64,000 nucleotides of DNA from SAR86 cluster bacterium SAR86E (GCA_000307935.1 AMWX01000001.1:62001-126000); one strand, 5' to 3'. Positions 9,876-19,007 are shown, counted from the first letter of the stretch. Notes: generated from the letters alone by a model not told the origin. Numbers and translations are program-made.

Positions 9876-10303
9876 TTTAAATAAATTATAGAAATATTTA
9901 GAAACGCAGCAAAAAAAAGCCAAAGCAAGTAGGGTAAGTAGAGCGAGAATAACAAAGTCGAAAGCGAACGAAGCTGGCTCAAAATCTTTAAATTAATAAC
10001 TAGTAAAAAAACAATATCTAGCAGAGCAATTATGGGTGCTTGAAAATAAAAAAATATCCAAGACCAAGCAGCGTTAAGTATTAACTGCAATATAAATAAC
10101 TTCCATATTTTTTCTGATGCTTGAAAAGAAACAATAGCCATCAATAGATATAAAATCGGCCAGACTATTCCAAATACAAAGCCTGGAGGATTTAATGAGC
10201 TTTTAATCAGTTCATCATACCAACTATCTGAAGTTATATTGATATTTGCAATTGAGCCAATGATTGATGTCACAAGCACCAATGCAGGCAAAAGAAATTT
10301 CAT
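9872..10303 (-). CDS. TspO/MBR family tryptophan-rich sensory protein
   Basis: Five-helix membrane protein of the TspO/peripheral benzodiazepine receptor family, which binds porphyrins and similar ligands and modulates stress or pigment responses in other bacteria. The 143-residue product shows the family pattern: WYDEL with PP around residue 35, FGIVWPILYLLM in helix 2 and QLILNAAWSWIFF in helix 3. I place the start at the ATG at 10303 (MKFLLPAL) rather than at an upstream in-frame codon at 10354, because the upstream part lies inside the preceding gene and lacks homology. It starts 4 nt after the FabH-like gene's stop, so the two form an operon. Confidence 0.88.
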   Translation of the reverse strand: MKFLLPALVLVTSIIGSIANINITSDSWYDELIKSSLNPPGFVFGIVWPILYLLMAIVSFQASEKIWKLFILQLILNAAWSWIFFYFQAPIIALLDIVFLLVINLKILSQLRSLSTLLFSLYLPYLLWLFFAAFLNISIIYLN

Positions 10304-10307
10304 TTGA

Positions 10308-11420
10308 TTATTTTTTTTCAACAAGTATGGAGCAGATTGAATATCCGGCACCAAATGAGCAAATAATCCCTTTTTGACCTGGTTTTAAGTGATTGTATTT
10401 ATGGAATGATATCAGTGATCCAGCTGATCCAGTATTTGCATATTCCTCCAGGACATTTGGTGCTCTTTCAGGAGGAAAATCATCTCCTAGAAGTTTTTTT
10501 ACAACATAGGTATTCATATTAATATTTGCTTGATGGAGCCAATATTGTTCGATGTCTTGAGGGGCTAAATTATTTTCCTGCAAATGATCAGTTATTAAAG
10601 AGGCGACCATTGGCATAACTTCTTTAAATACACTTCTACCATTTTGAACAAATAAAAGTTCCTGTTCCGTATAATCTTTATTTTCAATAGCATTCATGAA
10701 CCCAAAATTATTCCTGATATTATTTGAAAACTGAGTTTTTAATTTTGTACTTAGAATCTTAAATTTATTTGGAGATGTAGAATTTTTTTCAATAACAGCG
10801 GCTGTGCATACATCACCAAATATAAAATGACTATCCCTACTTTTATAGTTGTTATGTGCAGATGTTATTTCTGGATTAATGACCAATATTTTAGATGCTT
10901 TTCCAGAGGCTATATCTGAATATGCGTTGCTTATTCCAAAGGTTGTTGATGAGCATCCAACCATCATATCGTATGCGTAGCCCTCAATACCTAATTCATT
11001 TTGCACTTCTATGGCTATAGCAGGATAGGCTCTTTGAAGGTTCGCGGTAGAAACAATAACCGCATCAATGTCTGAGGCATTTAAGCGAGCATTTTCAAGA
11101 GCTTGATTGGCAGCAAGAACACTTATCTCTGCACACAAAGAAAGTGAGTCATCTGCTCTGGCTTCAATTATTGGCTTCATTATCCTAGGGTTAAGCAAGG
11201 AATCTTTATCAATTACATACCTATTTTTTATCCCTGAGGCTTTAACAATGAATTCTGTTGAGGAGGGCTCAAGAGCTTCCATAGATCCGTCAGCAATTTG
11301 TTGAGAATTATCTTTATTATAAATTTCTACATAGGAGTTAAATGATTCAACAAGTTCATCATTTGATACTTTGTATGGTGGAGTCCAAACCCCAGTTCCT
11401 GAAATATATATATCTTGCAT
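10308..11420 (-). CDS. FabH-like beta-ketoacyl-ACP synthase III (long form)
   Basis: Thiolase-fold condensing enzyme, 370 residues. The KAS III triad is visible: C156 in MMVGCSSTT, H296 in YWLHQAN and N329 in EYANTGS. It is about 50 residues longer than housekeeping FabH (~317), with the extra sequence in the first 90 residues. This matches the long FabH-like proteins exemplified by Pseudomonas PA3286, which feeds medium-chain acyl-CoA into fatty acid synthesis; a role linking beta-oxidation to biosynthesis is an inference. It is followed by tspO and is divergent from a lipase gene 34 nt away. A decarboxylating or olefin-forming activity (OleA-like) cannot be excluded. Confidence 0.86.
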   Translation of the reverse strand: MQDIYISGTGVWTPPYKVSNDELVESFNSYVEIYNKDNSQQIADGSMEALEPSSTEFIVKASGIKNRYVIDKDSLLNPRIMKPIIEARADDSLSLCAEISVLAANQALENARLNASDIDAVIVSTANLQRAYPAIAIEVQNELGIEGYAYDMMVGCSSTTFGISNAYSDIASGKASKILVINPEITSAHNNYKSRDSHFIFGDVCTAAVIEKNSTSPNKFKILSTKLKTQFSNNIRNNFGFMNAIENKDYTEQELLFVQNGRSVFKEVMPMVASLITDHLQENNLAPQDIEQYWLHQANINMNTYVVKKLLGDDFPPERAPNVLEEYANTGSAGSLISFHKYNHLKPGQKGIICSFGAGYSICSILVEKK

Positions 11421-11454
11421 GTAATTAACCCCAATCGTGTTATTTTATAGTCAT

Positions 11455-12366
11455 ATGGAAAAAATATCATTAGATGCAAACGATGGTTCTAATCTCCACT
11501 TTTATCTATCTCGCTCACTTAAAGTAAATTGTCTTGGCCTTATACAAATTTCACATGGCATGGCTGAGCATAAGGATAGATACTCTGAATTTACAAAATT
11601 TTTTAATGATCATGGTTATCACGTAGCTATTCACGATCATAGGGGTCATGGAACAAGAATTCTTGATAAAAAAATTGGCCATTTCTCAGATAAAGGTGGC
11701 TGGAATAAGGTTGTTAATGATTTGCTGATTATTCAAAAAGAGCTTATTAAAATATTTCCTAGCACACCACTGATTTTATTAGGGCACAGCATGGGTTCCT
11801 GGATAGCATTATCAGCTCTACAAAAAAATACAAATTATAATGCGGCGCTAATTTCTGGCTCTAGTTATCCCAATGCCTTGGAAACAAGTTTTCAAAAAAT
11901 TTTACTGTCAATTGAAACTTTAAGATTGGGGAGCAGTGGTTATAGTAAAGTAATCCACGAATTAATATTCGGTGGTTTTAATTCTCAATTTAAAGATACT
12001 GCGACCTCTAATGATTGGCTATCTAGAGATGCTACCAGTGTTAAAAATTATACAGATGATCCATTGTGCGGTTTTATTGTTTCTAACCAATTATGGTCAG
12101 ATGTTATTCATGGCATTCAAGAAGTTTTTAGTAAAGAGAATTTGTTACACATATCCCAACAAACTCCTATCCTAATATTTTCTGGTACTCATGATCCAGT
12201 TGGAGGCATGGGAAAGAATGTTAAAAAACTTAAAGAATGCTTCGATGAAAATAACCTGAAATCAGAACTTTATATGGTAGATGGGGCTAGGCATGAAACT
12301 CTTAATGAAATAGATAGGATGACATCCTATAATCATATTTTAGACTTTCTAAAAAAATATCTTTGA
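11455..12366 (+). CDS. Monoacylglycerol lipase/lysophospholipase-type alpha/beta hydrolase
   Basis: Serine hydrolase of the Hydrolase_4 group, probably releasing fatty acid from monoacylglycerol or lysophospholipid. From the ATG at 11455 the protein has 303 residues. It shows the family's HGMAEHKDRY oxyanion region (34-43), the nucleophile elbow GHSMGSW (S112), an acid residue in SGTHDPVGG and a C-terminal His in GARHETLNE. There is no signal peptide, so it is cytoplasmic. An in-frame GTG at 11437 is possible, but neither start has a Shine-Dalgarno sequence; TATTTT at 11441-11446 lies 8 nt before the ATG, which would fit a leaderless mRNA. The downstream SDR follows after 10 nt. Confidence 0.84.
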   Translation: MEKISLDANDGSNLHFYLSRSLKVNCLGLIQISHGMAEHKDRYSEFTKFFNDHGYHVAIHDHRGHGTRILDKKIGHFSDKGGWNKVVNDLLIIQKELIKIFPSTPLILLGHSMGSWIALSALQKNTNYNAALISGSSYPNALETSFQKILLSIETLRLGSSGYSKVIHELIFGGFNSQFKDTATSNDWLSRDATSVKNYTDDPLCGFIVSNQLWSDVIHGIQEVFSKENLLHISQQTPILIFSGTHDPVGGMGKNVKKLKECFDENNLKSELYMVDGARHETLNEIDRMTSYNHILDFLKKYL

Positions 12367-12376
12367 GGACTATATA

Positions 12377-13138
12377 TTGGAATTAAATAATAAAGTATCT
12401 CTAGTGACCGGATCAGGCCAGGGGATTGGTGAGGGCATAGCTAAAACTCTTGCTAGGCATGGATCAAAAGTCTTGGTAGCAGATTTAAATGGCGATTCTG
12501 CAGCGAGAGTTGCAAGTGAAATAAATGCTATTAATCCCAGTAGTGCATCTAGCTTTGAAGTAGATTTAACAGACTCTTCAGCAATTGAATCCATGCTTGA
12601 ATACTGCCTTAGTCATTTCAAACATTTGGATTGTATTTGTAATAACGCTGCCGCATCAAAAGGTATTGGTCCAGTAGAGAAATATACATTAGAGGAGGTT
12701 GAAGCAACACTTAATTTAACCTTTACATCATTATGGAAATGTCTGCAGTCTGAGATTAACTTTCTTAAATTTCAATCAATTCCCGCAACCATTGTAAATA
12801 TTTCCTCAAATTCAGCTATAAAAGGTTATGCCTTTAATTCTATTTATGCAGCTAGCAAAGCAGCAGTAAACAATTTAACTCAATCAGTTGCAAAAGAGGT
12901 TGCAAGAAATAATATTCGAGTTAATGCAGTATCTCCAGGAACCATCAACACACCAGGCGTTATAAAATATTTTGAAGCAGAACCAAAAGCCAAAGAGATG
13001 CTAGAAAAATCATCTTTACTTAGAAGAATAGGTGAACCAAATGAAATTGGTGAGTTAGTGTCATTCCTATTGTCTGATAGGTCCTCATTCATTACTGGCC
13101 AAATTATTTCTGTTGATGGCGGATCTTCAATTAATTAA
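12377..13138 (+). CDS. Short-chain dehydrogenase/reductase (TTG start)
   Basis: Classical SDR oxidoreductase, 253 residues, cytoplasmic. The coenzyme-binding TGSGQGIG (11-18), NNAA around 89-92, NISS (141-144) and the catalytic Y157-x3-K161 (YAASK) are all present. An acidic residue after the second beta strand (ADLNGD) suggests NAD(H). The start is a TTG at 12377: a strong Shine-Dalgarno TTTGAGGAC (12362-12370) sits 7 nt upstream and no ATG or GTG fits better. The gene begins the tightly packed run SDR / exonuclease / SDR / amidohydrolase. The substrate is not identifiable; FabG-like and alcohol-type members look alike at this level. Confidence 0.86.
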   Translation: MELNNKVSLVTGSGQGIGEGIAKTLARHGSKVLVADLNGDSAARVASEINAINPSSASSFEVDLTDSSAIESMLEYCLSHFKHLDCICNNAAASKGIGPVEKYTLEEVEATLNLTFTSLWKCLQSEINFLKFQSIPATIVNISSNSAIKGYAFNSIYAASKAAVNNLTQSVAKEVARNNIRVNAVSPGTINTPGVIKYFEAEPKAKEMLEKSSLLRRIGEPNEIGELVSFLLSDRSSFITGQIISVDGGSSIN

Positions 13139-13143
13139 CTCTT

Positions 13144-13833
13144 ATGATTAAAAAATTATACGAATATCCAGAGCTTGTTCGTGTAGAAAAAAATGAGGTT
13201 AGATATTATCGAGACTCAAAAGAAAATTTAGTTCCTTCTGTAACTACAATTCTATCTGCAACAGGAGATCATTCAGGTATTGATGCATGGAAACGAAGAG
13301 TTGGCCCCATAGCCGCTCAAGCAGTTGTTGAAGAGGCAACTACCATAGGAACAGCTGTTCACTTGGCTATTGAAAACTATCTTAATGGAGAGGATTGGGA
13401 ACAATTTACTGATGATAGGCTGGGGCTCATGGCACATCAAATAGCCAAAAGATTCGTTGATGATTGCCTTAGGGATATTGACGAAGTGTGGGGCCTTGAA
13501 TCTGGGTTGGTTATAGATGGATTGTATGCTGGAACAGCAGACTGTATAGGTATTTTTAAGGGTCTGCCAACAATTATTGATTTTAAGACTGCTAAAAAAA
13601 TTAAGCGAAAAGACTGGATTGAGGATTATTTTTTACAAGGTTCTGCATATGCAAATGCTCACAATGTTATGTATGAAACAAATATCGAGTCAATAGCAAT
13701 TCTTATGGTAGACAGAGATCTTCTTTTTAAAGAGTTTTTAGTCAAGAATAAAGAATTCCAAAGCTACACAAATAAATGGAAACAGAGAATTATAGGGTAC
13801 TATAAAACTCATGAAATCTTGGGGAGAGAATAA
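13144..13833 (+). CDS. PD-(D/E)XK exonuclease, MGME1/phage-exonuclease-like
   Basis: Probable metal-dependent DNA exonuclease of the PD-(D/E)XK superfamily, 229 residues, without a fused helicase or other domain. The motif set is visible: GTAVH (H73) in the first helix, E119, D133 in the GTADCIG strand, D146-F-K148 (IIDFKTAK) as the catalytic core and Q165 in the following helix (FLQGSAYA). This order is typical of RecB-like nucleases such as mitochondrial MGME1 and exonucleases of T4-like and cyanophage genomes. It sits between two SDR genes: 5 nt after the first and directly abutting the second (TAA then ATG). That context gives no DNA-repair hint. A phage origin is possible, but no other phage gene is nearby. 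Confidence 0.78.
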   Translation: MIKKLYEYPELVRVEKNEVRYYRDSKENLVPSVTTILSATGDHSGIDAWKRRVGPIAAQAVVEEATTIGTAVHLAIENYLNGEDWEQFTDDRLGLMAHQIAKRFVDDCLRDIDEVWGLESGLVIDGLYAGTADCIGIFKGLPTIIDFKTAKKIKRKDWIEDYFLQGSAYANAHNVMYETNIESIAILMVDRDLLFKEFLVKNKEFQSYTNKWKQRIIGYYKTHEILGRE

Positions 13834-14571
13834 ATGAATGATTTAAATAATAGGGTGGTGATGATTACCGGAGCAAGCTCTGGTTTTGGAAAAGAAATAG
13901 CAAAAATGTGTGTGGCAAAAGGAGCTAAAGTTGTCCTTGGGGCCAGAAGAGAAACTAATTTGGAAGAGCTTTGCAAAGAATTGGGCAATGATCACGCTAC
14001 TTATAGAGTTACTGATGTTACCTCAAAAGACGATCTTCATTCACTAGCACAGCATGGAATTGATACTTTTGGTCAAATAGATTCCTTGATTAATAATGCT
14101 GGGGTTATGCCTTTATCGTTGCTTGAAAAGGGAAGAACAGATGAATGGGATCAAATGATTGATGTAAATATTAAAGGCGTTTTGTATGGGATTGATTCTG
14201 TTTACTCTCACATGCTTGAAAGAGAGTCTGGCCAGATTATCAATATATCTTCTGTTGCAGGAAAGAGAGTGATGCCCGGCAGTTCAGTATACTCAGCCAC
14301 TAAGTTTGCTGTAAGAGCAATATCAGAAGGATTGCGATTGGAATCTGCAGGAAAAATACAAGTAACCTGTATTTATCCAGGTGCTTTTACTACGGAACTT
14401 GCATTTAGTATTAAGGATGAGTCAATGATGGAAGCTTTAATCGCAAGAGGTTTAGGAAATATTGCTCAACCTGCCGAGAGAGTTGCCGAGGCTACTATTT
14501 ATGCTTTAGAACAAGATCCTGGTGTTTCAGTTAATGAGATTGTCATTAGACCAACCGCTCAAGAGGCTTAA
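13834..14571 (+). CDS. Short-chain dehydrogenase/reductase (YdfG-like)
   Basis: Classical SDR, 245 residues. Shows TGASSGFG (12-19), NNAGVMPL (88-95), NISS (137-140) and catalytic Y153-x3-K157 (YSATK). The Arg pair after the second strand (GARRE, 36-40) favours NADP(H). Its overall pattern (VNIKGVLYG, SSVAGKRVMPGSSVYSATK) resembles the YdfG/serine 3-dehydrogenase-like branch acting on hydroxy acids or aldehydes. Its ATG directly follows the exonuclease stop, so the two are translationally coupled. The amidohydrolase gene follows 9 nt later. The substrate is unknown. Confidence 0.88.
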   Translation: MNDLNNRVVMITGASSGFGKEIAKMCVAKGAKVVLGARRETNLEELCKELGNDHATYRVTDVTSKDDLHSLAQHGIDTFGQIDSLINNAGVMPLSLLEKGRTDEWDQMIDVNIKGVLYGIDSVYSHMLERESGQIINISSVAGKRVMPGSSVYSATKFAVRAISEGLRLESAGKIQVTCIYPGAFTTELAFSIKDESMMEALIARGLGNIAQPAERVAEATIYALEQDPGVSVNEIVIRPTAQEA

Positions 14572-14580
14572 CAGAATTTA

Positions 14581-16251
14581 ATGCAAAAGTTTTTTCTTTT
14601 TCTATTGGCATTTACATCCTCTTTTGTAATATCGGCTAGGGATTGTTTGGATGCTGATCTCATCCTAAAAAATGGATTTATTTACGATGGCTTGAGTGAT
14701 CAGCCATTTACAGGAACGATTGCTTCCAAGGAATCAAAAATTATCTATGTTGGAAAGAATCTTGGTGAAATAGAAATTCAATGTTCTGCAGCTAGGGTTG
14801 AAGATTTAACTGGAAAATATATATACCCTGGATTTGTTGATGCACATGGTCATCTCAAGGGAATTGGTTATAGGGAGTTGACTTTGAATCTTCAGGAAAT
14901 CTCCTCTCTAAAAGAAACGCTTGAGGTTGTAAAGAATTTTATAAAGGATAAAAAAAAAGATGAATGGATTATTGGAAGAGGGTGGATAGATAAGATTTGG
15001 CCAGAAAAAAGGTTCCCAAACCGTTATGACCTTGATGCTATCTCCACTCAACATCCTATTGCATTAGAGAGGGCAGATGGCCATGCTTTAGTAGTCAATT
15101 CAAAAGTTCTTGAACTTGCTGGGATTGACTCAGATACTCCCGATCCACAAGGGGGTTTTATTGAAAAGGATTTAAAAGGGCAACCTACAGGCTTGTTAGT
15201 TGACCTAGCGATGAGTTTAGCGTCAGATCTATTTCCGTCTCTTACTCGTGAGAATGATAAAGAAGCTTTTCTGCAGGGTATAAAAAGGAATGTTAAGCTT
15301 GGATGGACTCAAATTCATATTCCTGGCGGAACATTCCAAGATATTTCCGTCTTAGAGGAAATTAAAAATGAAAACAATCTCTTGCAGAGAATATATTTTA
15401 TGGTGAGTGATGGTCAGCCAGCTGATAGATTGCTCGATGAGGGACCAATCATTGACCCAGATAACTTTTTAACTGTTCGGTCTATAAAAATGTATGCTGA
15501 CGGAGCGCTTGGATCAAGAGGAGCTGCTTTATTGGATACATATTCTGATTATGACGGTAAAGGAGTTTTTATATTTCTTGAAGAACAAACTAAGCCTCGC
15601 TTAGATAAGGCCTTAAAACAGGGTATTCAAATTGGCACGCATGCAATTGGAGATCATGGTAATAGAGTTGTTCTAGATTGGTATGAGGAGGCATTTAACA
15701 AAGCAAAAGAAATAAATAATTCATTTAAACCTCCTAGATGGAGGATAGAGCACTCTCAGAATATCACTCCGCAAGATCAAAAAAGATTTAAAGATTTAGG
15801 AGTTATTCCATCAATGCAGCCTTCTCATGCAATTGGAGACCTTCATTTTGCCATTGACAGGTTAGGCTTAGAAAGAATAAACAATGCTTATGTCTGGAGA
15901 GATCTAATTAACCAAGGCCTTATTATTGCAGGTGGAACAGATGCTCCGGTAGAAATTGGTGACCCTAGAATTGAATTCTATGCTGCTGTAGCCAGAAAAG
16001 ACACAAATGGTTTTTATGCCGAAGGCTGGAATTTAGATCAAAGATTAACTCGCTATGAAGCTCTGAAGATGTTTACTATTTGGCCCGCAATAGCTTCATT
16101 TCAAGAAAATGTTAAGGGAACTATTGAGGTGGGTAAGCTTGCTGATTTTTCAATATTTAACATGGATTTAATGACCATCCCTGAGGATCAAATTTTAGTG
16201 GCGAATAATATTCTTACTGTTGTTGATGGCGAGATTGTTTATAGACAGTAA
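14581..16251 (+). CDS. Exported amidohydrolase (Amidohydro_3, YtcJ-like)
   Basis: Metal-dependent hydrolase of the amidohydrolase superfamily, 556 residues. An N-terminal signal peptide (1-19, LFLLAFTSSFVISA) implies a periplasmic location. Metal ligands are visible as H89-x-H91 (VDAHGHL), later His residues in GTHAIGDHG and IEHSQ, and the Asp of GGTDAPVE; the barrel is followed by the usual return to the small beta domain (GKLADFSI). Family members hydrolyse C-N bonds in diverse, mostly undetermined substrates. It is the last gene of the SDR/exonuclease/SDR run and ends 4 nt before the convergent GMC gene, with no terminator. Confidence 0.88.
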   Translation: MQKFFLFLLAFTSSFVISARDCLDADLILKNGFIYDGLSDQPFTGTIASKESKIIYVGKNLGEIEIQCSAARVEDLTGKYIYPGFVDAHGHLKGIGYRELTLNLQEISSLKETLEVVKNFIKDKKKDEWIIGRGWIDKIWPEKRFPNRYDLDAISTQHPIALERADGHALVVNSKVLELAGIDSDTPDPQGGFIEKDLKGQPTGLLVDLAMSLASDLFPSLTRENDKEAFLQGIKRNVKLGWTQIHIPGGTFQDISVLEEIKNENNLLQRIYFMVSDGQPADRLLDEGPIIDPDNFLTVRSIKMYADGALGSRGAALLDTYSDYDGKGVFIFLEEQTKPRLDKALKQGIQIGTHAIGDHGNRVVLDWYEEAFNKAKEINNSFKPPRWRIEHSQNITPQDQKRFKDLGVIPSMQPSHAIGDLHFAIDRLGLERINNAYVWRDLINQGLIIAGGTDAPVEIGDPRIEFYAAVARKDTNGFYAEGWNLDQRLTRYEALKMFTIWPAIASFQENVKGTIEVGKLADFSIFNMDLMTIPEDQILVANNILTVVDGEIVYRQ

Positions 16252-16255
16252 TTTT

Positions 16256-17848
16256 TTAGCTTTTCAATATTAAATCTGCACACTTTGCGCCAATGACATT
16301 ACAAGTTGCATTGGTATTTCCCGAAATAATTTCAGGAAAAATAGAGGCATCAGCAACTCTCAGGCCTTGTAGCCCTTTAACTGTAAGATCATTGTTAACA
16401 ACGCACTCAGTGCCTATGCCCATCTTGCAAGTTCCAACTGGGTGGTAAACTGAAAGCGCATCATTTCTTATAAACTCTTCTATATCTTGATCAGTTATAC
16501 AATTTTTTCCTGGAAGTGTTTCTGTTGCGGAGAGATTTTTCATCACATTTGTTTTAAAAATCTCTCTTGTTCTTTTAACACCATCAATCATTACTTTTAA
16601 ATCTTCAGGCTCCGAAAGATAATTTGCAACAATTTTGGGAGAATCATCCGCTCTACTTGATGTTAGCTCTAAATGACCTCTGCTCTTGGGTCGCAAGTTA
16701 CAGACAGAAGCTGTAATCCCAGTAGAGGGTTTCATGGCACCATTTTTATTATATTTACCCGCACCTGGAGCAAAGTGAATTTGTGCATCTGGCCTGCTTA
16801 TATTTTGATTAGTTTTAAAAAATACACCAATATCTGATGCGGGGTAAGTCATCAAACCATTTTTAGAGAAATAATACTCATAGAGATTATTAATCATTTT
16901 AAAAGGTGTCATCAATTCGCTGAAAGTATCTAAGTTTTTAATTTTACAGCTAATATTTACAGTTAAATGATCTTGTAAGTTTTGCCCGACACCAGGAATA
17001 TCTTTTATGCAGGATATTCCATGCCTCTCCATTTGAGCTTTTGATCCAATGCCTGAAAGCATGAGGATTTGTGGAGAGTTGATACTGCCCCCTGATAAAA
17101 TAACTTCAGATGTACAGGCGATGATATTAAAACCTTTAGCATTTTTAATTTTTACACCAATTGCCTTTTTCCCAGAAAATATTATCTTTTCAACTCTTGT
17201 GCTTGTTAATAAATCTAAATTAGGACGATCAAGTATGGGTTTTAAAAATGCATCGGCAGAACTGAACCTTTTTCCATTTTTAATGTTCACCTGATACCGG
17301 CCATAACCTTCTTGATCAGAACCATTAAAATCTTTATTCAGTTTAAAATTATTTTCTTTACATGCCTCTAGAAAGGCCAACGAAGCATCAAGATTCTTTT
17401 CATAGGTCTCAACCCACAAAGGTCCAAAATTCCCATGAAACTGATCTTGGTAATTTTGATTATTCTCTAGATTAATAAAGTATTTTATTAAATCTCTATA
17501 TCCCCACTCTGGGTTACCTAGACTCTCCCAATTTTCATAATCTTCTGCTTGACCTCTTATGTATAGCATTCCATTAATAGAGCTACTGCCACCCAAAGTT
17601 TTTCCTCTAGGCCAATTAATTGCTCGGTTATTAAGATTTATTTCAGGTTCAGTTTCATAGCACCAACCATATTTTTTATTTTTAAACAAAGAACTCGCAG
17701 CTAAAGGCATTTTTATTGCGCTGAAATTATCCATTGGTCCAGCTTCAATTAATAGAACCGAGTTTTTAGGGTCCTCTGATAATTTATTTGCAAGCACACA
17801 GCCTGCACTTCCTGCACCAACAATGATATATTTATGACTAAATTTCAT
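16256..17848 (-). CDS. GMC-family FAD oxidoreductase (choline/alcohol dehydrogenase-like)
   Basis: Flavoprotein alcohol dehydrogenase of the glucose-methanol-choline family, 530 residues. Seen: the N-terminal Rossmann motif IVGAGSAGCVLA (~9-20), the GMC signature GGSSSINGMLYIRG (~85-98), a second signature with GGSINSPQILMLSGIG and the C-terminal active-site His in YHPVGTCKMG followed by a conserved NTNAT segment. The length fits BetA-type enzymes (~530-560). Choline is one possible substrate, but no betaine aldehyde dehydrogenase or BetI regulator is adjacent, so an aliphatic or polyethylene-glycol-type alcohol is equally likely. It is divergent from the peptidase E-like gene with only 26 nt between start codons. 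Confidence 0.9.
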   Translation of the reverse strand: MKFSHKYIIVGAGSAGCVLANKLSEDPKNSVLLIEAGPMDNFSAIKMPLAASSLFKNKKYGWCYETEPEINLNNRAINWPRGKTLGGSSSINGMLYIRGQAEDYENWESLGNPEWGYRDLIKYFINLENNQNYQDQFHGNFGPLWVETYEKNLDASLAFLEACKENNFKLNKDFNGSDQEGYGRYQVNIKNGKRFSSADAFLKPILDRPNLDLLTSTRVEKIIFSGKKAIGVKIKNAKGFNIIACTSEVILSGGSINSPQILMLSGIGSKAQMERHGISCIKDIPGVGQNLQDHLTVNISCKIKNLDTFSELMTPFKMINNLYEYYFSKNGLMTYPASDIGVFFKTNQNISRPDAQIHFAPGAGKYNKNGAMKPSTGITASVCNLRPKSRGHLELTSSRADDSPKIVANYLSEPEDLKVMIDGVKRTREIFKTNVMKNLSATETLPGKNCITDQDIEEFIRNDALSVYHPVGTCKMGIGTECVVNNDLTVKGLQGLRVADASIFPEIISGNTNATCNVIGAKCADLILKS

Positions 17849-17874
17849 TAATGTAATATCACTCAGAGATTTTT

Positions 17875-18570
17875 ATGCGTCAAGTAATAGCTATTGGAGG
17901 TGGAGGGTTTGGCAGAACTCAAAATTCGAATCACATAGAGCAATACATATTAGATCAAGCTCAAACTAACACTCCAAATATTTGTTTTATTCCTACGGCA
18001 ACAGGAGATACAGATCCATATATTGTTAATTATTATTCAGTATTTTCTAAACTTGAATGTAATCCAACTCATATTAGTTTTTTCAAGAGAACTATTGATT
18101 TGAAAGAGCATATCCTCAATCAAGACGTTATTTTTGTTGGTGGGGGAAATACTAAAAGCATGTTAGCTGTCTGGAGAGATTGGGGTTTAGATACCATTCT
18201 AAAAGAAGCCTATAATCAAGGATGTGTAATGAGCGGGGTTAGTGCGGGCGCAATTTGCTGGTTTGAAAAAGGACTTACTGACTCGTGGGCTGATCAACTA
18301 AGAATGATACCCTGTATGAATTTTATTCCTGGGAGCTGCGCACCCCACTATGATGAGGAACCTGAGAGACGACCTGCTACTAAGAAACTCTTAGAGGATG
18401 GTTCGATTGAATTTATGTATGGTATAGAAGGAGGATCTGCATTGCATTTTAAAAACGAAAAACCTGAACTAGGCATTAGATTTAGTAAGAACAAGAAGTC
18501 CTATAAAGTTACATTAGAAAATAACTCTATCAAGGAATTACCTTATCCAATTGAGGATATACACCGATGA
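17875..18570 (+). CDS. Peptidase S51 (dipeptidase E / cyanophycinase-like)
   Basis: Serine peptidase of family S51, 231 residues, class-I glutamine-amidotransferase-like fold, cytoplasmic. The nucleophile elbow GVSAGA (S123) and the GGGNTKSML segment (89-97) are diagnostic; the CAPHYDEEPERR segment carries the probable catalytic His and the acidic residues. E. coli PepE cleaves Asp-X dipeptides; this subgroup without a signal peptide is usually annotated peptidase E. It overlaps the next gene by 4 nt (ATGA). Confidence 0.87.
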   Translation: MRQVIAIGGGGFGRTQNSNHIEQYILDQAQTNTPNICFIPTATGDTDPYIVNYYSVFSKLECNPTHISFFKRTIDLKEHILNQDVIFVGGGNTKSMLAVWRDWGLDTILKEAYNQGCVMSGVSAGAICWFEKGLTDSWADQLRMIPCMNFIPGSCAPHYDEEPERRPATKKLLEDGSIEFMYGIEGGSALHFKNEKPELGIRFSKNKKSYKVTLENNSIKELPYPIEDIHR

Positions 18571-19007
18571 ACTTATGGAGATTTATTAACCCTATCGTAG
18601 TATTTGTAGCTAAATCACCCTTACATTTTTTTGTTAGCCATCAAATTCTTATAATTAGTTTCAAGGGAGTGAAATCGAATAAGCAGTATCATGTTCCCGT
18701 TAGCTATCATAAGCACAGTTCTTCATTTACATGTGTTACTTTAAGATCAAATGTATGGTGGAGAAATTTAAAAAATTTGCATAATGTCGATATTTGGCTG
18801 AAAGGAAAGCTTACTAACACCGAGATTAATTTAGAATATTTAGATGATGCTAAGGTTGAAGCTGCCTTGTGTGATTTGGTTACTAATAATCCAATTGACG
18901 CATTCTTTGCTAAAGTTAAGCTTAACAAAGATGGTTCGCCTGATCCTATGGAGCTTCAAGCAGCTGCAAAATTACATACTGTTTTAAAATTCTCGCTTCA
19001 CACATAG
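18567..19007 (+). CDS. Nitroreductase/quinone-reductase-family (DUF385, Ddn-like) protein
   Basis: Small 146-residue protein resembling the split-beta-barrel Ddn/DUF385 flavin- or deazaflavin-binding family. Visible matches are KGVKSNKQYHVPVSY (~35-49), corresponding to the family's G-R-K-S-G-x-x-x-x-x-P-V motif, and RSNVWWRNLKN followed by VDIWLKGK (~58-81). Classical Ddn proteins use F420; whether this organism makes F420 is unknown and FMN is an alternative. It is coupled to the peptidase E gene by a 4-nt overlap, with no obvious functional link. Identification is by short motifs only. Confidence 0.55.
   Translation: MNLWRFINPIVVFVAKSPLHFFVSHQILIISFKGVKSNKQYHVPVSYHKHSSSFTCVTLRSNVWWRNLKNLHNVDIWLKGKLTNTEINLEYLDDAKVEAALCDLVTNNPIDAFFAKVKLNKDGSPDPMELQAAAKLHTVLKFSLHT

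Noticed and set aside
16256-17848. Firm assignment of the GMC enzyme as choline dehydrogenase BetA
   Set aside because: No betaine aldehyde dehydrogenase, BetI or choline transporter is adjacent, and GMC members are too alike to name the substrate.
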